A stretch of 64,000 bases of DNA from Xanthomonas melonis (GCF_020783655.1 NZ_JAJGQH010000018.1:1-64000); one strand, 5' to 3'. Shown: positions 26,333-36,029, counted from the stretch's first letter. Made by a program: numbers and translations. The notes: generated by a model not told the origin, from the letters alone.

Positions 26333-26809
26333 ATGTCAGCGCCCGTTCTCGATGTCATCCTGTTCCAACCGGAAATTCCGCCCAATACGGGCAACGTGAT
26401 TCGCTTGTGCGCCAATACCGGCGCGCGCCTGCACCTGATCGAGCCGCTCGGCTTCGACCTCAGCGACAAGCAGCTCAAGCGCGCCGGTCTGGATTACCAC
26501 GAATATGCCCAACTGCAGGTGCACGCCGATCTGCCCACCGCATTGGCAACGATCGCGCCACGTCGCGTCTTCGCGCTGAGCACGCGCAGCACGGTGCGCT
26601 ACGACACCCCGCGGTTCGCCGATGGCGATGCGTTCCTGTTCGGCCCTGAAACACGCGGCCTGCCGGCCGAGGTCCTGGAGTCGATTGCGCCCGAGCACCG
26701 GCTACGCCTGCCGATGCGCCCGGACAACCGCAGCCTCAATCTGTCCAACACTGTCGCGGTGATGGTGTTCGAAGCCTGGCGGCAGTGGAACTTCGCCGGC
26801 GGCCAATAG
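26333..26809 (+). CDS. trmL: tRNA (cytidine/uridine-34 2'-O)-methyltransferase TrmL
   Basis: A 158-residue SPOUT methyltransferase that 2'-O-methylates the wobble base of two tRNA-Leu isoacceptors. Family features: FQPEIPPNTGNVIRLCANTG at residues 11-30, FGPETRGLP near 103-111, and the knot region with RPDNRSLNLSNTVAV at about 132-146. Length equals E. coli TrmL. It follows the exported-protein gene by 27 bp on the same strand and may share its transcript. Confidence 0.95.
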   Translation: MSAPVLDVILFQPEIPPNTGNVIRLCANTGARLHLIEPLGFDLSDKQLKRAGLDYHEYAQLQVHADLPTALATIAPRRVFALSTRSTVRYDTPRFADGDAFLFGPETRGLPAEVLESIAPEHRLRLPMRPDNRSLNLSNTVAVMVFEAWRQWNFAGGQ

Positions 26810-27060
26810 CCGCGGCCTGCGACAACTTCCCCGAACGGCACGACCGGACTCACTTTCCCTCGTGCGCCGCACCGCTCCGGGTGCATTGCCCGCCGCGCGC
26901 GGCCACTCACGCGTCAGATCTGAAGACTGTCCACTGTGGCAGTGCAGCGCGTAGTACTTGTCGCCGCCCCCCGCAGTCGCTTTCCGCTGGTGCCGCATGC
27001 CCGTGGCATGCGACCAACACTGGGAAGACGCTGACCAATCTCACCCTCGCCCCATTCTGA

Positions 27061-28335
27061 TCAGGCATCGGCCACAGCTCGCGATCTTCCACCGCGAAGT
27101 ACGCCCGCGTCTCGCGTTGCCGACTCCAGACCGATGGCCGCCTGCACCACGCCGCGGCAGCCCGCCCATAACGCCACCGCCAGCAAGGCGATCGCGCCCA
27201 GCGACAGGAACGCGGCGCGGTAGCCGAACGCGTGCGCCAACCAGCCACCGAGCGCCGGGCTCAGCGCCGCGCCGATTCCCTGCACCGTCATCACCGCACC
27301 CTGGCCGACATTGACCCGGCCGGTGCCATGCAGCAGGCGCGCCACCAGCGCCGGCACCACCACGCTTTGCAAGCCGGCCCCGAGCCCGTCCAGCACCTGC
27401 ACCGGAAACACACCCCAGCCCTGGATCACCGACGCCGCCACCAGCGCGCGCAGCGGCAAGGCCAGGAAGGCCACCAACAACACCCACCAATGCCCGTGTA
27501 TCCGGATCCAACGCATGGCCAGCAAGGCCACCACCACCATCGTGGCCTGCGCGACCACGATGGTGGTGGCGGTCAGTGCACTGGGATCGCCGGCATGCGC
27601 AGCCACGATCGCCAGGCCGTACAGCGGCAACATGGCGGCATTGCCCAGATGGAACAGCCCCAGCGTGAGAGCCAGCAGCGCCAAGGGGCGGCAGGTCAGC
27701 AGTACCCGCCAGCCGCCCGGCATAGCGCGACCTTCGTCATGGCGAAGGCCGCGCGCGGCGCGATCGTCGATGGCGCTGGCTGGAATCGCCAGCGCCGCCG
27801 CCACCGCCAACGCACCGAACACCGCGGTCAGCACGAACACCGCACCAAATCCGTAGCGCCATCCCAACCAGCCGGCCAGCAGCGCAGCCAGCATGTTGCC
27901 GGCATGATTGGCAACCTGATTGCGTGCCAGTTGATGGTCGAACCCACGTGCGTGCACCAGCCCCAGCGTGATGCCGATCAGCGCCGGGCCGATGCCGGCG
28001 GCAGCGAGCGCCGAGGCGATTTGCGCGGCGACCATGCCGGACGAGGTCGGCCGCAGCCAGATCGCTGCGGTGGCGAACAGAATTGCCATGCACCCGATCA
28101 CCACCACCGCACGCTTGCGCCGGGTGGCATCGACCAGCGCACCGGCCGGTGTGGTGGCGAGCATGCCGGCGATGCCACCCACGCTCATCACCGTGCCGAT
28201 CGCCGCCACCGACCATCCCCTGGACTGCAGGAACACGCTGAGAAACGGCCCCAACCCGTCCTGCACGTCGGCCACACTGAAATGCAGCGCTTCCAGTGCG
28301 CGCGTGCCGCGCGGCCTGCCCTTGGTCACCCGCAT
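27061..28335 (-). CDS. MFS transporter
   Basis: A 424-residue major facilitator with about twelve predicted membrane segments. The substrate is unknown. The loop between segments 2 and 3 carries GALVDATRRKR, the MFS signature. The ATG at 28335 is chosen because AGGGGAG lies 8 bp upstream and the upstream frame is Arg/Cys-rich and unlike a membrane protein. It follows the repeat-domain gene at 28439-29044 on the same strand by 103 bp and may be in its transcript. Confidence 0.9.
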   Translation of the reverse strand: MRVTKGRPRGTRALEALHFSVADVQDGLGPFLSVFLQSRGWSVAAIGTVMSVGGIAGMLATTPAGALVDATRRKRAVVVIGCMAILFATAAIWLRPTSSGMVAAQIASALAAAGIGPALIGITLGLVHARGFDHQLARNQVANHAGNMLAALLAGWLGWRYGFGAVFVLTAVFGALAVAAALAIPASAIDDRAARGLRHDEGRAMPGGWRVLLTCRPLALLALTLGLFHLGNAAMLPLYGLAIVAAHAGDPSALTATTIVVAQATMVVVALLAMRWIRIHGHWWVLLVAFLALPLRALVAASVIQGWGVFPVQVLDGLGAGLQSVVVPALVARLLHGTGRVNVGQGAVMTVQGIGAALSPALGGWLAHAFGYRAAFLSLGAIALLAVALWAGCRGVVQAAIGLESATRDAGVLRGGRSRAVADA

Positions 28336-28438
28336 CGCCGAACTCCCCTGCACGATGCATCGCCATCGGACAGGCCGGCACGCGTCGCAGACCCGGGAGC
28401 GAACCGCGCAAGCACGCAGGGCAGCTGCATGACCGCTC

Positions 28439-29044
28439 CTAGTGCCTGGGCCCGGGTCGATGCGCAGGACCATGCGCCAGTTGCTTCAGCGTGGCCGCCT
28501 TGCCACCCAGCGCATGGGCATGGATCAGCACACCGTGCGGCGTGGCCTGGGTTTCGCCTTCGGCCACCAACGGCCTGCCGACCACCAGCTGCTTGGCGAA
28601 GTCGGCACCGGCATGCGGCGGAAACCGCACCGTGACCTCGTCGTCGAGCAGTACGCCATGCACCTGACCATGCGGGCCATGCAGCAACCGGGTAATGCTG
28701 CCGCTGTGCCGAACGTGCCGCGACTTGGGCGGTTTGCCGGCAGGCGGTTTGGGTCTGGCCTTGGCATGCGGCGCATGCGGGCCCTTATCGAGGATGCGCT
28801 TGCCGCCCTCCGGATCGATCGCCACTGCCACCAGCATGTCGACGTCGCGCGGTTTGAGGCCACGCACGGTGAGCGCACTCCCCGGCTTGAGCGCCTTGCG
28901 CAGGGCCGCCGACAGATGCGGCGGGGTGTGCACCTCGGTACCGTCGGTCAGCAGCAGGCCGTCGATATCGGCCTTGGGATTGAGCAGAAAACGCGCCAGT
29001 GTGCCGCGCGTTTCAGGAAGGAAATCAGGATCGACCCAATGCAT
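28439..29044 (-). CDS. Repeat-domain protein, cytosolic paralogue
   Basis: A 201-residue protein with two copies of a domain that is also found twice in the next gene upstream. Each copy has the pattern L-(T/D)D-x-V-x-x-PPH-x, then a helix, then a closing beta strand: LLTDGTEVHTPPHLSAAL at about residues 30-47 and LLDDEVTVRFPPHAGADF near 145-162. A basic, Pro-rich linker (AKARPKPPAGKPPKSRHVRH) separates them. No signal peptide. Start ATG 29044 follows GGAG. The pattern is reminiscent of DUF5666-type beta domains, which I cannot confirm. Confidence 0.8.
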   Translation of the reverse strand: MHWVDPDFLPETRGTLARFLLNPKADIDGLLLTDGTEVHTPPHLSAALRKALKPGSALTVRGLKPRDVDMLVAVAIDPEGGKRILDKGPHAPHAKARPKPPAGKPPKSRHVRHSGSITRLLHGPHGQVHGVLLDDEVTVRFPPHAGADFAKQLVVGRPLVAEGETQATPHGVLIHAHALGGKAATLKQLAHGPAHRPGPRH

Positions 29045-29178
29045 GGTGAGCTCCAACAAGGTAGGACCGGCCAGTGCCGGCGAGCCGCGTCCGCCACCAG
29101 CCTTGGGCATGGCGACGGCGGGCGTGAGCGAAGGTCCGAACGGGCCTGTCACCGTGGCGGCTGGCCACGGCTCCCCGG

Positions 29179-29976
29179 TCAGCGCGGCGGCGGCGCAGCC
29201 GGCGGCACCGGCGGCACCGGCGGCGGCAGCGGACCATCCGGGCGCGGAGAGCTGAACAAGTCACGCTGCGAAGCGCGGTCGCGGCCCAGTCGAGTGGCCT
29301 CGATCGAACGCCCGGCACCATTGGCCACCCCGAAGCCGCGCACGCTCAGGGGCGCGCCGATACGCAACAGGTCGGCGAACTGCAGCGCCAGGTGCGGCGG
29401 CATCCGCACCACCGTGCCATCGCTCAGCAACGCGCCATTGGCCTCGCCACCCGGGCCGTAGACCAGCCGCTCGATGCGGCCCTGTGCCTCCAGCGGCGTC
29501 AACGCGGGCGGTGCCGGGGGTGCGGGGGGCGCAGGGGGTGCCGGCGGCACGCCGTCGGCCATGGGCGGACGATCCACCACCTCGCGCTTGCTGCGCGTGG
29601 AGCGGATGCTGCTGGCCCGCACCACCGGCAGCCCGCCCAGGCGATAGCCCTGCACGGTCACTGCATCGCCTCGTCGCACCGCGGCCAGCAGATCGGCGGA
29701 CAGATGCGGCGCGAACCCGACCTGGGTGCCGTCGCGCAACCACAGGCCATCCACCTCACCGTTGGGATTGAGCATGAAGCGCTCCACGGTGCCGGTGAGC
29801 TGCACCGGGGTGGCGGCTACCGGTGCGGGCGGTGCAGGCGGCATCGGGGGCGGCGGTGGCGGCATGCCGGCCGGCGCCCGCGCGGCGGTCGGCGGTGCAG
29901 GCGGTGGAGGAACCTGCGCGGCGGCGGTGGCCACGCCGCAGGCCAAGGCGAGGGCAAGTGCGGTCTGACGCATCAT
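29179..29976 (-). CDS. Exported protein with two repeat domains, sigma-54 promoter
   Basis: A 265-residue protein with a signal peptide (RQTALALALACGVATAAAQ) and a Pro/Ala-rich segment ([13 protein letters not shown]) before the first domain. Two domain copies are seen (LRDGTQVGFAPHLSADLL and LSDGTVVRMPPHLALQF), each closing with VTVQGYRLGG or LSVRGFG, joined by another Pro/Ala linker. It is a paralogue of the protein encoded next downstream, which lacks the signal. The start is ATG 29976 with GGAG upstream. A sigma-54 promoter lies about 35 bp before it, and the gene follows that of a sigma-54 response regulator. Function unknown. Confidence 0.85.
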   Translation of the reverse strand: MMRQTALALALACGVATAAAQVPPPPAPPTAARAPAGMPPPPPPMPPAPPAPVAATPVQLTGTVERFMLNPNGEVDGLWLRDGTQVGFAPHLSADLLAAVRRGDAVTVQGYRLGGLPVVRASSIRSTRSKREVVDRPPMADGVPPAPPAPPAPPAPPALTPLEAQGRIERLVYGPGGEANGALLSDGTVVRMPPHLALQFADLLRIGAPLSVRGFGVANGAGRSIEATRLGRDRASQRDLFSSPRPDGPLPPPVPPVPPAAPPPR

Positions 29977-30021
29977 GAGTGATCTCCAGGGCGGCAGGAG
30001 CGCCGCCCGCAATGAGCACAT

Positions 30022-30038
30022 CGCAGCAATCGTGCCAA
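30022..30038 (-). promoter_or_regulatory. Sigma-54 promoter
   Basis: On the minus strand TTGGCACGATTGCTGC has a perfect -24 element (TTGGCACG) and a -12 GC separated from the GG by exactly 10 bp (GG at 30036-30035, GC at 30024-30023). The predicted start is near 30012, about 35 bp before the exported repeat-domain gene. Confidence 0.75.
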
Positions 30039-30084
30039 CCGCCCAAACCTTGTGCCGAAAGGATTCCCGGCAGGCGAGCGGCCG

Positions 30085-30127
30085 GCAGACGTCTGCAGTT
30101 CATCCACCGCTGTCCGCTTTGCAGACA
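30085..30127. promoter_or_regulatory. Candidate enhancer sites
   Basis: A perfect 12-bp palindrome GCAGACGTCTGC (30085-30096) and an inverted repeat TGTCCGCTTTGCAGACA (30111-30127, one mismatch in the arms) lie 73-115 bp upstream of the predicted sigma-54 start. The half-site GTCYGC recurs at 25616-25639. Probably bound by the response regulator encoded just upstream; inferred. Confidence 0.5.
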
Positions 30128-30189
30128 CCGCTGCCAACTGCCCGGTGTGCGATTCGCTCACCGCCGCGGACCCGCTTCGCATTGCGGCG

Positions 30190-31530
30190 CTACTGCAGCC
30201 CATACTCATCGAGCTTGCGATACAGCAATTGCCGATGAATGCCCAGCCGACGCGCGGCCTCGGCGCGATTGCCGTGGCTGCTCGTCAATGCCTGCTGGAT
30301 CATCTGCCGTTCCAGCCGCGCCACCGCTTCGGGAAGACTGGTGTCCGGCAGGGGTGGCGCGATGTGCAGCGGCATGGCCTGCCCCAGCGCCTCGTCCAGA
30401 TCCTCCGCCTCGATGCCGTGCCCGCGTACCAGCACCTGGCAACGCTGCATCACGTTGCGCAATTCGCGCACATTACCGGGCCAGGGATGCGCGAGCAGGC
30501 GCGCCTGTGCAGGGGCCGACAGCGTGCGCGCACTGCCCTGCCCGCTGCGCAGGAAGTGCTGCGCCAGCAACACGATGTCCTGCCCGCGCTCGCGCAACGG
30601 CGGCAACTCGATCGGCACCACGTTCAAGCGATAACGCAGGTCGCTGCGGAACTGCCCGGCAGCCACCCAGGCCGCCAGATCGCGATGGGTCGCCGCCAGC
30701 ACGCGCACATCCACCTTCTGCGCGCCGCGCCCACCCAACGGGGTTACCTCGCCTTCCTGCAGAAAGCGCAGCAGTTTGGCCTGCATCGGCAGCGGCATGT
30801 CGCCGATCTCGTCCAGAAACAGGGTGCCGCCGTCGGCTTCGCGAATCAGCCCGAGACGGTCGCCGATGGCACCGGAGAAGGCGCCCTTGCGATGGCCGAA
30901 CAATTCGCTTTCCATCAGTTCCAGCGGGATCGCAGCGCAATTGACGGCGACGAAGGCCGCGCTTGCGCGCGCACTGGCACGATGCAGGGCACGCGCGGCC
31001 AGCTCCTTGCCGGTGCCGGTCTCGCCGGTGATCAGCACCGGCAGATCGGAAGCCGCCGCCAGCCCGATGCGTTTGTGCACGGTGCGCATCGCCGGACTAT
31101 GCCCGACCAGGGCGCCGTCTTCCTCAGACAAGCCCACCGGCGCAGCCTCGGCTGCGACATCCGCACCGCTCAGCAGGGCGCGCTCGACCACATCGACGAT
31201 ATCGGCGCGCCCCACCGGCTTGACCAGGTGATCGAACGCGCCCAGCGTCATCGCTTCGATGGTGTTGCCGCTGGACACGTGCGCGGTCAGCATCACCAGC
31301 GGCACCGGCCGCGCTGCGGCATCGCCCACATGCGCGCGCAACACCTCGATGCCATCCATGCCGGGCATGCGGAAATCCACGAACGCCAGGTCGATACCGC
31401 CGCTACGCAGTTGCGCAAGCCCCTGCGCACCATCGCTCGCGGTGACTGCCTCGTGCCCGAGCGAGCGTAGCGTGGCCTGCAGGGTCGCCAGAAACGCCGC
31501 GTCGTCATCGATGATCAGGATGCGCGCCAT
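30190..31530 (-). CDS. Sigma-54-dependent response regulator (NtrC family)
   Basis: A 446-residue regulator with three domains. The receiver has phospho-acceptor D52 (FVDFRMPG) and acidic pocket DDD at 8-10. The AAA+ domain has Walker A GETGTGKE, the sigma-54 contact loop as GAFSGA (GAFTGA is usual; Ser is tolerated in the family), and the FLDEIGDM Walker B segment. A Fis-type helix-turn-helix closes it ([21 protein letters not shown]). Its ATG at 31530 overlaps the kinase gene by 16 bp and has GGAG upstream. It should activate sigma-54 promoters, most plausibly that at 30022-30038 next to it. Confidence 0.95.
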   Translation of the reverse strand: MARILIIDDDAAFLATLQATLRSLGHEAVTASDGAQGLAQLRSGGIDLAFVDFRMPGMDGIEVLRAHVGDAAARPVPLVMLTAHVSSGNTIEAMTLGAFDHLVKPVGRADIVDVVERALLSGADVAAEAAPVGLSEEDGALVGHSPAMRTVHKRIGLAAASDLPVLITGETGTGKELAARALHRASARASAAFVAVNCAAIPLELMESELFGHRKGAFSGAIGDRLGLIREADGGTLFLDEIGDMPLPMQAKLLRFLQEGEVTPLGGRGAQKVDVRVLAATHRDLAAWVAAGQFRSDLRYRLNVVPIELPPLRERGQDIVLLAQHFLRSGQGSARTLSAPAQARLLAHPWPGNVRELRNVMQRCQVLVRGHGIEAEDLDEALGQAMPLHIAPPLPDTSLPEAVARLERQMIQQALTSSHGNRAEAARRLGIHRQLLYRKLDEYGLQ

Positions 31531-32957
31531 GGCAGCTCCACATTGAAGGAGGTCACGCCATCGGCATGGCGATATTGCACCTGCCCGCCATGCGCGCGGA
31601 CGATCTCGCGCACCAACGCCAGGCCCAGGCCATTGCCGTCGCTGCGGCCGCTGACGAAGGGTTCGAACAGCTGTGCGGCGATGGGTGCGGGAATGGGTGC
31701 GCCGCGATTGCGTACCTGCAGCTGCAGCGCACCTTCGTGCTCGAAGGCGTGCAAGGTCACCGGCGTCTGCGGGTCGGCATGCTGCAGCGCGTTGCGTACC
31801 AGGTTGTGCACCGCACGCCCGAGTTGCTGCCGATCGAGCCGCCACTGCAATGGCGCCGATGGCAATTGCAGCTGCAGTCGATGCGCATCGTGCGGAAACT
31901 GCGCCGTCTCCAGCAGATCGGTCAGCCAGTCCTGTACGGGCACCGTCTCCAGGGACAGGCGGATCGGCTGCACCATGCCGAGCAGGCTTTCGACGACCCC
32001 GTCCAGGCGCCGGATCTGCCCGAGCATCAGCTCGGCATACGCCGCATCCTCGGTGGAGGCAGCGCGGCGCGCGATTTCGTTCTCCACCGCCAGGCGCATG
32101 GTGGCAATCGGGTTGCGGATTTCGTGGGCGACGGTCGCGGTCATGCGCCCGAGTGCGGCCAGGCGTTCGTGTCGAGCCAGCTCAGTGGCCAGCGTGCGGG
32201 TCTGCGCCAGTGCCTGGGCGTTGCGCTGCGCATAGTCGTTGACCGCTGCGCCCAGCCGATCGAGCTCCGGCGCTCCGGTGATCGGAATCTGCGGCAGTTC
32301 GGAGTCGGCCGCCAGCGCCTGCCCGATACGCTGCAGGCGCTGGCTCCAGCGCCGCACCACCACGCCGAGCGTCATCGCCGAGATCGCCACCATCGCAAAG
32401 ATCAGCACCATGCCCACTACCAGCGGGCGCCATGCATCCGAACTGCTGGCCGGCACCCGCGTCATGGTCCAGGCGGCAGCACCGCTCGCCAGGGGGCAGG
32501 CATTGATCAGCACCACCTCGCGGCGACCATCGCGGCGAAACTGCGCCGGCTTGCCACCGCTCGCACTCTGTCGCGCGGTCGCCACGATGGTGGCCCATTC
32601 GGCCGCCGGGATATCGGTCTTGTGATCGCTGCCGTCATAGGTCGGATACGCATAGGCAATGAAGCCTTTCTTCACGCTCCATACCCCGCCCTCCACGCCG
32701 GGTGCATCGGCCAGCACCAGCTGCACCACAACCGCGGCCAGCCCGGCGCCATTGTCGCCGCTACGCGCGGCTTCGCTGGCGCCGGCATAGCGCTGTACGA
32801 TCCGCGCGCATTGCGTGCTCAATTGCTGGCGCGCCTCGTCCAGCCGTACGCCTTCGGTCTGCCGATACAGGCCGTACAGCATCGTGGCCACGCCCAGGCA
32901 GGCAGCCACGATGACCACCCAGATCAACAGCAATTGCTGCAGCAGCGAACGAGGCAT
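31515..32957 (-). CDS. Membrane sensor histidine kinase
   Basis: A 480-residue kinase. Two membrane segments (about residues 9-30 and 178-201) enclose a periplasmic sensor of some 145 residues with no recognised fold. A HAMP-like linker follows, then the phospho-acceptor H278 in TATVAHEIRNPIATM and the ATP-binding domain (NLVRNALQHAD, then GNGLGLALVREIVRAHGG). Partner of the overlapping response regulator. It begins 48 bp after the poxB stop on the same strand, so all three genes may share a transcript. The signal is unknown; the poxB link hints at a metabolic or stress cue. Confidence 0.93.
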   Translation of the reverse strand: MPRSLLQQLLLIWVVIVAACLGVATMLYGLYRQTEGVRLDEARQQLSTQCARIVQRYAGASEAARSGDNGAGLAAVVVQLVLADAPGVEGGVWSVKKGFIAYAYPTYDGSDHKTDIPAAEWATIVATARQSASGGKPAQFRRDGRREVVLINACPLASGAAAWTMTRVPASSSDAWRPLVVGMVLIFAMVAISAMTLGVVVRRWSQRLQRIGQALAADSELPQIPITGAPELDRLGAAVNDYAQRNAQALAQTRTLATELARHERLAALGRMTATVAHEIRNPIATMRLAVENEIARRAASTEDAAYAELMLGQIRRLDGVVESLLGMVQPIRLSLETVPVQDWLTDLLETAQFPHDAHRLQLQLPSAPLQWRLDRQQLGRAVHNLVRNALQHADPQTPVTLHAFEHEGALQLQVRNRGAPIPAPIAAQLFEPFVSGRSDGNGLGLALVREIVRAHGGQVQYRHADGVTSFNVELPWRAS

Positions 32958-33005
32958 GACGAGATCCGCAGTGGTCGTGCGATGCGACAGAGAGTGGACG
33001 CCCGC

Positions 33006-34733
33006 TCAGCGGAAGTTGGTTTTCAGCAGATCGATCACCTCGTTGCCACGTCCGCTCATCACCGCCTTGAGCAGATACAGCCCCATGCCCTTGGCCTGCT
33101 CGGCCTTGATCGCCGGAGGCACCACCAGCTCCTGGGTGGCCACTCGCACATCCACCAATGCTGGCCCGGAATGCGCGAATGCTTGCCGCAAGGCGCGTTC
33201 CAGCTGCGCCGACTCGTCCACGCGCAGACCCAGGATGCCCATCGCATTGCTCATCGCGGCGAAGTCGGGGTTACGCAGCTCGGTGCCGGTATCCAGGTAG
33301 CCCGCGGCCTTCATCTCCATTGCCACGAATCCCAACGAGGCATTGTTGAAGACCACCACTTTCACCGGCAGATCGAGCTGGGCCAGGGAGATGAAGTCAC
33401 CCATCAGCATCGCAAATCCACCATCGCCCGCCAACGCGATCACCTGGCGCCCGGGAAATGCCGCCTGCGCCCCCAGCGCCTGCGGCATGGCGTTGGCCAT
33501 CGAACCATGGTTGAACGAGCCCAGCAGGCGACGCTGACCATTCATGCGCAGATAGCGTGCGGCCCACACCGTGGGCGTGCCGACGTCGCAGGTGAACACC
33601 GCATCCTGATCCGCGATCTCACTGATCAGCCGCGTCACGAACTGCGGGTGCAACGGCTCGCCGGGATCGGCGGGCACCGCCAGATCGTCCAGCCCCTCGC
33701 GCGCGCTGCGATAGTGCGCGAGCGACTTCTCCAGGAAGCTGCGATCCTCGCGACGCTGCAGCTGCGGCAGCAGTGCCGCAATGGTCTCGCCCACATCGGC
33801 GGCGATCCCCAGCTGCAAAGGCGTGCGCCGTCCCAGCGCGCCCGGATCGCGATCCACCTGCACGATGGTCGCGTCCTTCGGATAGAACTGACGATACGGA
33901 AAGTCCGTGCCCAGCATGATCAACGTGTCGCAGTTGAGCATGGCGTGGTAGCCGGAGCTGAAACCGATCAAGCCGGTCATGCCCACATCGAACGGGTTTT
34001 CCCATTCCACGTGCTCCTTGCCGCGCAGCGCATGCACGATTGGCGCACCCAGCGTATCGGCCAACGCCACCACCGCATCGTGCGCACCCGCGCAGCCGCT
34101 GCCGCACAACAAGGTGACGGCCTTGCTCTGCTGCAGCAGCTCGGCCAGTTGCTGCACGTCTTCGGCCGCTGGCAGCACGCGCGGCGCACGCAGGGCCGGC
34201 CACGCGCTGGACAACTGCTTGTCCACCTCCAGCAGCGCGATGTCGCCGGGAATCACCACCACCGCCACCCCCTGCTGCAGGATCGCCGTGCGCATCGCGC
34301 GATGCAGCACTTCCGGCAACTGCGCCGGATTGGTCACCAACTCGACGAAATGGCTGCACTCGCGAAACAGCTCCTGCGGATGGGTCTCCTGGAAGTAGCT
34401 CAGGCCGATCTCCGAAGACGGAATGTGCGCAGCGATCGCCAATACCGGTTGACGGCTGCGGTGACAGTCGAACAGACCGTTGATCAGATGCAGATTGCCC
34501 GGCCCGCAACTGCCTGCACACACCGCCAGCCGGCCGGTCACCGCCGCTTCGGCGCCTGCGGCAAAGGCGGCCACCTCCTCGTGACGCACGTGCATCCATT
34601 CGATCGTCTGCATCTCGCGCAAGGCATCGGTCAGCCCATTGAGGCTGTCGCCGGTCACGCCCCAGATACGCTCGACACCAGCGCTTTCCAGTGTTTCGGC
34701 CAGAAACCGGGCCAATGTCTTCTTCTTTGCCAC
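33006..34733 (-). CDS. poxB: Ubiquinone-dependent pyruvate dehydrogenase / TPP-dependent enzyme
   Basis: A 575-residue thiamine-diphosphate enzyme of the acetolactate synthase/pyruvate oxidase family. The catalytic Glu is in [14 protein letters not shown] (E52/E53), and the TPP motif is [12 protein letters not shown] near residue 432. The overall sequence follows PoxB ([25 protein letters not shown]), which oxidises pyruvate to acetate and CO2 and passes electrons to ubiquinone. The C terminus ([19 protein letters not shown]) corresponds to the membrane-binding end of PoxB. Its downstream neighbours are a histidine kinase and a sigma-54 regulator. Confidence 0.9.
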   Translation of the reverse strand: MAKKKTLARFLAETLESAGVERIWGVTGDSLNGLTDALREMQTIEWMHVRHEEVAAFAAGAEAAVTGRLAVCAGSCGPGNLHLINGLFDCHRSRQPVLAIAAHIPSSEIGLSYFQETHPQELFRECSHFVELVTNPAQLPEVLHRAMRTAILQQGVAVVVIPGDIALLEVDKQLSSAWPALRAPRVLPAAEDVQQLAELLQQSKAVTLLCGSGCAGAHDAVVALADTLGAPIVHALRGKEHVEWENPFDVGMTGLIGFSSGYHAMLNCDTLIMLGTDFPYRQFYPKDATIVQVDRDPGALGRRTPLQLGIAADVGETIAALLPQLQRREDRSFLEKSLAHYRSAREGLDDLAVPADPGEPLHPQFVTRLISEIADQDAVFTCDVGTPTVWAARYLRMNGQRRLLGSFNHGSMANAMPQALGAQAAFPGRQVIALAGDGGFAMLMGDFISLAQLDLPVKVVVFNNASLGFVAMEMKAAGYLDTGTELRNPDFAAMSNAMGILGLRVDESAQLERALRQAFAHSGPALVDVRVATQELVVPPAIKAEQAKGMGLYLLKAVMSGRGNEVIDLLKTNFR

Positions 34734-35061
34734 GAGGCAACTCCGGATTGTGCGATGGAACCAATGCTCCCAGCGTCGCCGTCAGCGCGATGTGCTCTTG
34801 AGCATCGTCGAACGCGCATCGCGACATTCCTCGCAATGGCACATCGTCGCTCGATAACCGATACGTCATCACGCTTTACGTATGCGCTCGTCGCACCGAC
34901 GCGAAACACAAGAAAGCGCAGCTGAATCTGGTGCGATGATTCATCGACTGGTCAGTCCAGAATTCATGTCGCGTTCCATCGCATAACGGAGAATTTACAT
35001 CTCGGCAGCGAACGGCATTCGCCTCAGCGCCGGCCCAAACCAATAAGTACAGGTATTGATC
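34734..35061. other. Divergent intergenic region poxB / Ax21-family gene
   Basis: 328 bp without a gene. It should carry the promoters of both neighbours. A TGGCAC...GC pair at about 34845 has only 9 bp between GG and GC, so I do not call it a sigma-54 promoter. Confidence 0.5.
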
Positions 35062-35658
35062 ATGAAGAATTCCCTGCTGGCCCTCGGCCTCCTCGCCGCC
35101 CTGCCGTTTGCGGCCTCCGCTGCTGAAAACATCTCCTACAACTTCGTCGAAGGCGACTACGTGCGCACGCCGACCGAAGGTCGCGATGCCGACGGCTGGG
35201 GTCTGAAGGCCTCGTACGCGTTCGCACCGAACTTCCATGTGTTCGGCGACTACAGCAAGCAGAACGCCGACGACAACAACAGCGTGTTCGAAAGCTCCAA
35301 CTCCGACTTCCAGCAGTGGGGCGTGGGCGTGGGCTTCAACTACGAGATCGCCACCAGCACCGACTTCCTGGCACGCGTTGCCTACCGCAAGCTGGATCTG
35401 GACACCCCCAACGTCAATTTCGACGGCTACAGCGTGGAAGCGGGCCTGCGTAATGCGTTCGGCGAACACTTCGAAGTCTACGCCCTGGCTGGCTACGAAG
35501 ACTTCTCGAAGAAGCGCGGCATCGACATCGGCGACAACTTCTACGGCCGCCTCGGCGCCCAGGTGAAGTTGAACCAGAACTGGGGCATCAACGGCGACAT
35601 CCGCATGGATGGCGACGGCAACAAGGAATGGTCGGTCGGCCCGCGTTTCAGCTGGTAA
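35062..35658 (+). CDS. ax21: Ax21-family outer-membrane beta-barrel protein
   Basis: A 198-residue protein. A signal peptide (MKNSLLALGLLAALPFAASA) precedes a barrel-type sequence of alternating residues, rich in aromatic strand ends and closing with the outer-membrane C-terminal signature GPRFSW. It matches the Ax21 family of Xanthomonas and Stenotrophomonas (ENISYNFVEGDYVRTPTEGR; LNQNWGINGDIRM). Ax21 was once claimed to be a secreted immune elicitor; that work was retracted, and the protein is best seen as an outer-membrane or vesicle protein. Own terminator downstream. Confidence 0.92.
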   Translation: MKNSLLALGLLAALPFAASAAENISYNFVEGDYVRTPTEGRDADGWGLKASYAFAPNFHVFGDYSKQNADDNNSVFESSNSDFQQWGVGVGFNYEIATSTDFLARVAYRKLDLDTPNVNFDGYSVEAGLRNAFGEHFEVYALAGYEDFSKKRGIDIGDNFYGRLGAQVKLNQNWGINGDIRMDGDGNKEWSVGPRFSW

Positions 35659-35702
35659 ACCGCACGTTTGACTGCGGCGCGACTCTCTCCCGCGCCGCAT
35701 CG

Positions 35703-35736
35703 GAAGCCCGGTCCCCCGACCGGGCTTCTTTCTTTT
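35703..35736 (+). terminator. Rho-independent terminator of the Ax21-family gene
   Basis: An 11-bp perfect stem (GAAGCCCGGTC / GACCGGGCTTC) with a 4-nt C loop is followed by TTTCTTTT. Confidence 0.92.
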
Positions 35737-36001
35737 GCGCGATCGGGCGGGCACATGTGCCGCCGCGTGTTGACCGGCTCGCGCCCACCGGATGTTCGCC
35801 GACACGCCGTGCGGCCACAGCGCACCGTGGCAATGCCGGCATGCGCTGCTGGACGCTCTGCATCTGGTAGCGCCGGATTATCTGCAGGCAGGCAAGGAGT
35901 GATACGTTCGCGGCCGAGTCGGCAGGCAGCCCGGCGATATGCAGGGCGATGCCGTTGCCTGGCCAATACCTGCGCCGCCACAAGGCTTACCGCAATCGCT
36001 A

Positions 36002-36029
36002 AACACAACGCCCGGCGATGCCGGGCGTC
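36002..36029 (-). terminator. Rho-independent terminator of the secB-gpsA unit
   Basis: On the minus strand a 9-bp perfect stem (ACGCCCGGC / GCCGGGCGT, 3-nt loop) is followed by TGTGTTTA, 43 bp past the gpsA stop. Confidence 0.75.

Noticed and set aside
34840-34860. TGGCAC...GC resembling a sigma-54 promoter near the Ax21-family gene
   Set aside because: The GG-GC distance is 9 bp, not 10.
31566-34925. An 1119-codon open frame on the plus strand
   Set aside because: It is antisense to the kinase and poxB genes, which have clear catalytic motifs; long antisense frames are common in DNA of this GC content.
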